64,000 bases of DNA from Bacillota bacterium (GTDB lineage Bacteria; Bacillota; Bacilli; Paenibacillales; NBRC-103111), in assembly GCA_023393235.1 (NCBI GenBank), contig JAEWMH010000131.1, positions 5,258-69,257 on the forward strand. Direction: 5' to 3'. The notes under the pieces were generated by a model. That model searched no databases. It worked only from the letters and a program-made list of their open reading frames with translations, and had not been told where the DNA came from. Position 1 is the stretch's first letter. Every line of letters begins with the position of its first letter. A program made the position numbers and the translations under genes. Positions 59,778 through 64,000 of this stretch are shown here, one piece after another.

Positions 59778-61466
59778 TTATAATGCCACAGTGTACCCTT
59801 CGAAGGACACCGGACTTCCATTGATGGTCCGCAGCTTTACGGACCCATCCGTCGAGATGTCCAGCCGGAGCTCCATGTCTTCTGCAAGTGTTTTACCTTT
59901 AAATTGAAGTACCCCGTCCACGCTGCTGAACAGCCCCTCCTGCGCCTGCCGTTTTGCCGCGGCAGCCACCTCGGTCAAGCTGCCCCATCCCTGGGCTGAC
60001 GCGGTTCCGGCTGTGAAGGCCTCCACCGCCACACCGTTTACTCCACCTTCGGACCTGACTTCGATGCAGCTCCGCTCCTCATTTTCCACACAGGTATAAG
60101 GGTTCATGATATGCGCCACCAGATATACGGACCCCACCAGCCCGGTTATCTGCCGGTCTCCAAACAGCCAGTCCCCTTTGGGCAGCACACCAAGGATCAG
60201 TTCCGTTTCCACGGGCTCCTCAGACGGTGCAAACAGAGCGACTGCCGCATTGCGGTGGAGCAGTACCTGGGACAGGCCGCCCTCATGCCGGTAATCCCCC
60301 TGGGAGAAACCGTTGCCTGGCCGGAAAAAATACGCCTTATTGACGCTTCCGTCCCGGTTGGCGGGCAGGGTCACGTCCCAACGGTGCTGCTCGTTATCAA
60401 ACTCCGTTGCGCGTTCCCACACGCCGCCTACAGCGAAGTGGGGTGTCATGTAGGTATAGCTATGCAGGCAGCCCTCGGCCAGATTTTGCGGATGGATGGG
60501 AATCAGGCGGCGGACCTCCCGCACATCGCTTCTGGCTGCCGCAGAGGCGGTAATTTCCTTTGTAGAAGGCGATGCAGGCAAAATCCCCGCAGCCTCCAGG
60601 CGGGCAATGGATTCGGGCAGGGGGAAATCCCCATATTCCACATAATCCAGCAGGGTGTTGCGGTCTGCCGGAATATCATGGCCCAAACCGCGGGAATGGG
60701 GGCCGGCCCATGCTCCCTTCAGGTAAGTAAGGGACCGCACTCTCCACAGGTAGTCCAGCATATCATGCAGAAGCTGGAGCGTATCCGCATCCTTAACCAG
60801 TGCACGGGCACAGGAGAAGGACTGGACCCAATGCCAGAACCAGGGCATGGCGCTGTATTCCCGCATGCCGTTCACTCGGATGGTATCCAGCAGCAGGCGC
60901 AGATTGTCCCTTCCTTCCGCCGCCAGCGCCTCATCCCGGAACAGCTCCCCCCAAATGATCTGCTGGGCGATGTATTTGGACTCATGGTGGTTAAAATATT
61001 CTACAGGCTTCCGGTAATAATCCCCCATATAGGCATGCCGCATAGCCTCCTCGAAGGCGCTCCGCAGATGGGCGCCCATTCTGGCTCCGAAGGTATGATG
61101 ATACCAGGCAATCAGCGACCCCAACAGCTCAACGGGCAAGGTATGGGGAGAAGCAGTAAAGGGGTCATTCCCCAGATTCAGCGGCCAATGCCCGTACATA
61201 GGAGCATCCGGTTCTTTTATTTGAAGCTTCAGCACCAAAAGCAGCATTTCTTCGCCAAGCCGGGCTCCCTGTTCCTTGGGAAAGGATACGGTTACTTCCG
61301 GATCCGTGCTTGCAGCGTACAAATGCATGGCATAATACAGATTATCCCGCATATCCCGGTGAAACCAGAAGCCGCTTTCCAGCCGGGGCAGATGAAAGGC
61401 CGTTTCGGCGGCAAAAACCAGCACTTCTTGGCGGCGCTCTATATGATTGGTCACGTTAAATGGCAC
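59778..61466 (-). CDS. Large uncharacterised protein, possibly (alpha/alpha)-toroid plus beta-sandwich
   Basis: 562 residues, no signal peptide or membrane helix. The N-terminal two thirds are helical and aromatic-rich (ESGFWFHRDMRDNLYYAMHLY, WYHHTFGARMGAHLRSAFEEAMRHAYMGDYY, MPWFWHWVQSFSCARALV), and the C-terminal third looks strand-rich. This layout resembles polysaccharide lyases or heparinase-like proteins, but I cannot place it in a family. GTG start with a ribosome binding site very close (GGAG one base before), so the start is uncertain. It converges with the GNAT gene. Confidence 0.7.
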   Translation of the reverse strand: MPFNVTNHIERRQEVLVFAAETAFHLPRLESGFWFHRDMRDNLYYAMHLYAASTDPEVTVSFPKEQGARLGEEMLLLVLKLQIKEPDAPMYGHWPLNLGNDPFTASPHTLPVELLGSLIAWYHHTFGARMGAHLRSAFEEAMRHAYMGDYYRKPVEYFNHHESKYIAQQIIWGELFRDEALAAEGRDNLRLLLDTIRVNGMREYSAMPWFWHWVQSFSCARALVKDADTLQLLHDMLDYLWRVRSLTYLKGAWAGPHSRGLGHDIPADRNTLLDYVEYGDFPLPESIARLEAAGILPASPSTKEITASAAARSDVREVRRLIPIHPQNLAEGCLHSYTYMTPHFAVGGVWERATEFDNEQHRWDVTLPANRDGSVNKAYFFRPGNGFSQGDYRHEGGLSQVLLHRNAAVALFAPSEEPVETELILGVLPKGDWLFGDRQITGLVGSVYLVAHIMNPYTCVENEERSCIEVRSEGGVNGVAVEAFTAGTASAQGWGSLTEVAAAAKRQAQEGLFSSVDGVLQFKGKTLAEDMELRLDISTDGSVKLRTINGSPVSFEGYTVAL

Positions 61467-61637
61467 ACTCCATTCGTGGAATTGTGATGAATTGAAACCT
61501 TTAAACTAGAGTGTAGGCTACTTTTGGACTGTGAGCAACAAAAAAATTGCCGGTCTGTTTTTATTCCCGGTCCCCCTTGCTATAATATAGCTTTACAATG
61601 AAATGACAAACCATCTGTGAACAGGAGCTGAAGCGCC

Positions 61638-62339
61638 ATGAGTCCCTGGCATCTTGATCCGATTTACATGGCCGGACGGCTGATGCTTGCCCTTGTACTG
61701 GGCGGGCTTATAGGATTCGAACGGGAGCGCAACAGCAGTGCCGCAGGCTTCCGCACTCATATTCTGGTATGCCTCGGATCGGCATTAATCATGCTGCTGT
61801 CCGCCCACGGCTTTCCCGAATTCGCCAAACAACCCGGCGTCAACATGGACCCGGCGAGATTGGCGGCACAAGTAATCAGCGGGATTGGTTTTTTGGGTGC
61901 GGGCACAATCCTGCGCAACGGGCTATCCATCACCGGCCTGACTACGGCCGCTTCCTTATGGGTGGTTGCCGCCATTGGACTGGCTGCCGGCGCAGGATTT
62001 TATTTTCCGGCGATACTCTGCACGATTATGGTGCTTCTCAGTCTGTGGATGCTGAATGCGGTAGAAAAGCGGTTTTTCAGCTCCAAGCGGGTTTATCTGC
62101 TAAAAATCCATGCGACCCGCACTCATGGGGTTCTTAATGAGATCTCATCTCTTTTGGAGCGGCAGGGTGTAGTGATCATCCGCTTGTCTACGGAGGAGGA
62201 TGACCGCAACGAAAATGAGGTCGATCTGCGGATCACCATGTCCGTTAAGCTGCCCAAGGGTATGAAGGCGCTGCTTCTTGCGGATGAAATCCGGGAGCTG
62301 AAGTTTATTTCGGGAGTCTACGTGGAATACGGAGCATAA
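61638..62339 (+). CDS. MgtC/SapB family membrane protein
   Basis: 233 residues. AGGAG before ATG 61638, and TATAAT at 61581 may be the -10 box of its promoter. Helices with the family signature LALVLGGLIGFERERNSSAAGFRTHILVCLGSALIML and ISGIGFLGAGTILRNGLSITGLTTAASLWVVAAIGLAAGAG, then a C-terminal ACT-like soluble domain (KIHATRTHGVLNEISSLLERQGVVIIRLS). Members affect magnesium homeostasis and, in pathogens, F-type ATP synthase. No Mg riboswitch seen upstream. Confidence 0.92.
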   Translation: MSPWHLDPIYMAGRLMLALVLGGLIGFERERNSSAAGFRTHILVCLGSALIMLLSAHGFPEFAKQPGVNMDPARLAAQVISGIGFLGAGTILRNGLSITGLTTAASLWVVAAIGLAAGAGFYFPAILCTIMVLLSLWMLNAVEKRFFSSKRVYLLKIHATRTHGVLNEISSLLERQGVVIIRLSTEEDDRNENEVDLRITMSVKLPKGMKALLLADEIRELKFISGVYVEYGA

Positions 62340-62345
62340 GTAGTT

Positions 62346-62430
62346 CCCCCAAAAGTGAAGTGTAAGCAATTCCCCCAAAAGTGAAGAAAATGCTCTGCAG
62401 CGAATTCCGATTACTTTTGGGGGGGCCCCC
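62346..62430 (+). repeat. 59-bp-class GC-framed palindromic element, copy 3, plus a partial copy
   Basis: The full copy is 62372-62430: CCCCCAAAAGTGAAG, GCTCTGCAGCGAATTCCGAT, then ACTTTTGGGGG and a GC-rich end. The 11-base arms at 62372-62382 and 62413-62423 pair perfectly. A 15-base partial copy (CCCCCAAAAGTGAAG) sits at 62346-62360, 26 bp upstream. It lies seven bases after the mgtC stop and may act as its terminator. Confidence 0.85.
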
Positions 62431-62463
62431 GGAAAAACACTTTTTTAAAAAACTTTGATTTAA

Positions 62464-62490
62464 TGAAGGGAATGCCGGAAATCCGGCGTC
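62464..62490 (+). promoter_or_regulatory. Possible ECF-type promoter
   Basis: TGAAGG (62464-62469), 17-base spacer with the hairpin GCCGGAAATCCGGC, then CGTC (62487-62490), followed by TAATAG. The shape resembles sigma-W/ECF promoters and lies 50 bases before an ECF sigma gene. Confidence 0.4.
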
Positions 62491-62539
62491 TAATAGAATG
62501 ATGTAAAAAAACGTGGCCGGGGCAGGGGAAGGTGAGCGC

Positions 62540-63157
62540 ATGGAGCAGCTGACGGATGAACAACTGATTGAGCGGGTCCGTCAGGGCAGCATGGACGCCT
62601 TCGCCGCTTTGGTGGACCGCCACAAAAACGGCGTTTTCCAATTTATACGCTGCCGGGTGGAGGTTCGGGAAACCGCCGAGGACTTGGCTCAGGAGGTTTT
62701 TCTGAAGCTGTACCGGCATCTGCCGGACTTCCGGGGAGATGCCCGGTTCACCACCTGGCTTTATGGCCTAACCCTCAATACGGTGCGGGATCATCTCCGC
62801 ATGAAGAAGAGGCGCCCCGTTACAACGGTGCTGGAAACGCTGAAGGGATGGTTCACCGATTCCCGGGAGGAGCCTGAGGCGGAGGCTGTACGGTCCGAGG
62901 AGCGTCAAACCGTGGCAGGCATCCTGGCCGGGCTGCCGCCCAAATACCGGGAGGTGCTGGTTCTTTACCACTACAGGCAAATGGCTTTGTCCGAAGTCGC
63001 CCTGCTTTTGCAAATCCCGGTGAAAACCGCAGAAACCCGCCTGTATCGGGGGAAGCAGCTTCTCAAAGAACGATGGCTGGAGGTGGATCAACATGAAGAC
63101 AGTGCATCCCAACGACGGACAGCTCGAACAGTACCGGAAGCAAAGGCTGATTCCTGA
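62540..63157 (+). CDS. ECF RNA polymerase sigma factor
   Basis: 205 residues from ATG 62540 (AAGGTGA four bases upstream). Region 2: ETAEDLAQEVFLKLYRHLPDFRGDARFTTWLYGLTLNTVRDHLRMKK. Region 4: LPPKYREVLVLYHYRQMALSEVALLLQIPVKTAETRLYRGKQLLKE. The C-terminal 20 residues are additional. The gene overlaps the next one by 65 bases, which is the usual sigma/anti-sigma coupling though with an unusually long overlap. Stimulus unknown. Confidence 0.92.
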   Translation: MEQLTDEQLIERVRQGSMDAFAALVDRHKNGVFQFIRCRVEVRETAEDLAQEVFLKLYRHLPDFRGDARFTTWLYGLTLNTVRDHLRMKKRRPVTTVLETLKGWFTDSREEPEAEAVRSEERQTVAGILAGLPPKYREVLVLYHYRQMALSEVALLLQIPVKTAETRLYRGKQLLKERWLEVDQHEDSASQRRTARTVPEAKADS

Positions 63158-63542
63158 GCAAAAGCAGCATATATCCGCACATGTGGAGGTTTGCCCGGTG
63201 TGCTCCCGCCGCGTAAGGGACATGGAAAGGCTGGAGCTTCTTCTCGACAGCGCTGCCGCGGAATCTCTTCCCGTCGATTTCACCTCCAAGCTGATAGCCG
63301 GGCTGGAGGCGGAACAACGGACATCCGGGGCGGTCCAGGCAGTGCCAGCGAAGCGGAGAATGATCCTGCGCCCCGAAATTGTCAACATCATGGTAGCGGC
63401 TGCCGCGACCTACCTGTTTGTGGCCAGCGGAGCTTTAAAGGTCGTGGTAGCGCTGGACCAAGCGTCGCTGGAAATCCATGTGTTCAGCAGACTGGGGACA
63501 GCCTTTCAGGTTGTAGGCCAGTGGTTTGGCAGCTTTAATTAA
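63093..63542 (+). CDS. Zinc-finger anti-sigma factor
   Basis: 149 residues. HISAHVEVCPVCSRRV is the ZAS signature (H-x3-C-x2-C) near residue 30. One hydrophobic helix (IVNIMVAAAATYLFVASGA) follows near residue 95, then a short outer domain. It should bind the sigma factor encoded just upstream and release it on a stress signal at the membrane. GGAGG lies before ATG 63093. Confidence 0.88.
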   Translation: MKTVHPNDGQLEQYRKQRLIPEQKQHISAHVEVCPVCSRRVRDMERLELLLDSAAAESLPVDFTSKLIAGLEAEQRTSGAVQAVPAKRRMILRPEIVNIMVAAAATYLFVASGALKVVVALDQASLEIHVFSRLGTAFQVVGQWFGSFN

Positions 63543-63574
63543 ATCGTGAATACATATGAAGAGGAGGATAAAAC

Positions 63575-64000
63575 ATGGACTTTCCAGAGCAAAGCGGACC
63601 GGCATATACCGGCGGGCGCACTTATTTCGACGAGGGTATCCCAATGGGCAAGCAGGCACAGGAGCCTTTTGGTTATCCCAATATGGGGTATCCGGGGATG
63701 GACCCGTTTTTGAACCTGCCCCTGAAACGGAAGTTCCTTGCGGGGCTGTTTTCCTTTTTTGTCCCCGGCACGGGGCACTTTTATTTGGGCTTGATGCAAA
63801 AGGGCCTGTTGATCATGCTGATGTTTATTTTCAACATAGCCGCCATGGTGTTCGCCACGGAAGCCAACAGCTTTAGCGGGAATACCTATTTGCCGCTGGT
63901 TGTGGTTCTGGGCTGTTTAATTCCGGTAACGTATTTCTATAGTCTGTTCGACGCGCTGCAATCCACTGACCAGGTGAACGCCTACCGCAAGGCTGTGCGT
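63575..64000 (+). CDS. Polytopic membrane protein (3' partial)
   Basis: The frame is open to the end of the window (142 codons). GAGGAGG before ATG 63575. A 50-residue acidic and glycine/proline-rich N-terminus (EPFGYPNMGYPGMDPF) is followed by helices AGLFSFFVPGTGHFYLGLMQKGLLIMLMFIFNIAAMVF and LPLVVVLGCLIPVTYFYSLFDAL. The GTGHFYLG text resembles the TM2-type motif. Third gene of the sigma/anti-sigma unit. Family not fixed. Confidence 0.75.
   Translation, partial: MDFPEQSGPAYTGGRTYFDEGIPMGKQAQEPFGYPNMGYPGMDPFLNLPLKRKFLAGLFSFFVPGTGHFYLGLMQKGLLIMLMFIFNIAAMVFATEANSFSGNTYLPLVVVLGCLIPVTYFYSLFDALQSTDQVNAYRKAVR

Noticed and set aside
60111..61487. 458-residue open frame on the + strand
   Set aside because: Antisense to the 562-residue gene. 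Protein text on the - strand looks natural (aromatic helices), while the + frame looks like shuffled low-complexity text.
61467..61637. Magnesium riboswitch upstream of mgtC-like gene
   Set aside because: The 171-base gap shows no M-box pattern, only a TATAAT box.

Overview
The window is chromosomal DNA of a Gram-positive, spore-former-type Bacillota, most likely a Paenibacillus or close relative. Ribosome binding sites are strong (AGGAGG-like), GTG and TTG starts are frequent, and GC content is moderately high. Family content agrees: a Bacillales-type exopolysaccharide (EPS) operon with a probable EAR leader RNA, a sigY-yxlC type operon, gatCAB, a stand-alone mcp-cheW-cheA set, and a c-di-GMP-I riboswitch on a cell-wall hydrolase. 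This assignment is inferred from gene content, not from a marker gene.

Layout. (1) 1-4853: the 3' end of a peptide-modification or export cluster: a nucleotidyltransferase (5' end outside the window), an HPr-kinase-like protein, a PqqD-like protein, an S26-type peptidase and an ABC exporter. The combination resembles lasso-peptide (paeninodin-type) clusters. (2) 4854-6033: non-coding and rich in repeats, ending in two near-identical promoters with palindromic spacers. (3) 6034-27290: an EPS operon of about 19 genes, all on the + strand. It has a chain-length regulator and tyrosine kinase, a probable EAR RNA and internal terminator, GalU, a priming phosphoglycosyltransferase, UDP-glucose dehydrogenase, nine glycosyltransferase domains (two fused in one protein), a Wzy-like polymerase, a Wzx-like flippase, two acetyltransferases and ManC. 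The precursors suggest a polymer containing glucose or glucuronate and mannose, probably acetylated. (4) 27752-40085: mixed housekeeping and envelope genes (lactonase, phosphoesterase, WYL regulator, RidA, EEP-family enzyme, LysM-3D protein, TetR/MMPL divergent pair, hydrolases, hemolysin III, PHP phosphatase). (5) 40113-45030: chemotaxis genes and an unknown gene, all on the - strand. (6) 45242-53755: an AraC regulator, a c-di-GMP-I riboswitch upstream of an SH3-SH3-NlpC/P60 hydrolase, and a compact Tad/type II secretion-like operon with very small membrane proteins where pilins would be expected. (7) 53767-64000: a sigY-like operon, gatCAB, a GNAT enzyme, a large unknown protein, MgtC, an ECF sigma/anti-sigma pair and the start of a membrane protein.

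The most unusual content is non-coding. Five intergenic regions hold an element of about 180 bp with one geometry: two direct blocks 50 bp apart, then two inverted blocks 50 bp apart, symmetric about the centre (offset 132 bp in four copies, 123 bp in the fifth). The block sequence differs between sites. A second family of about 59 bp, framed by CCCCCAAAAG and CTTTTGGGGG, has three copies, one of which supplies the last codons of a glycosyltransferase gene. There are also three sets of local tandem repeats. The two EPS promoters and the promoter of a 59-residue zinc-ribbon gene 23 kb away share related operator-like sequences, which suggests one regulator. The cell-surface theme (EPS, c-di-GMP-controlled hydrolase, Tad-like machine, chemotaxis) suggests a locus governing surface attachment and motility.
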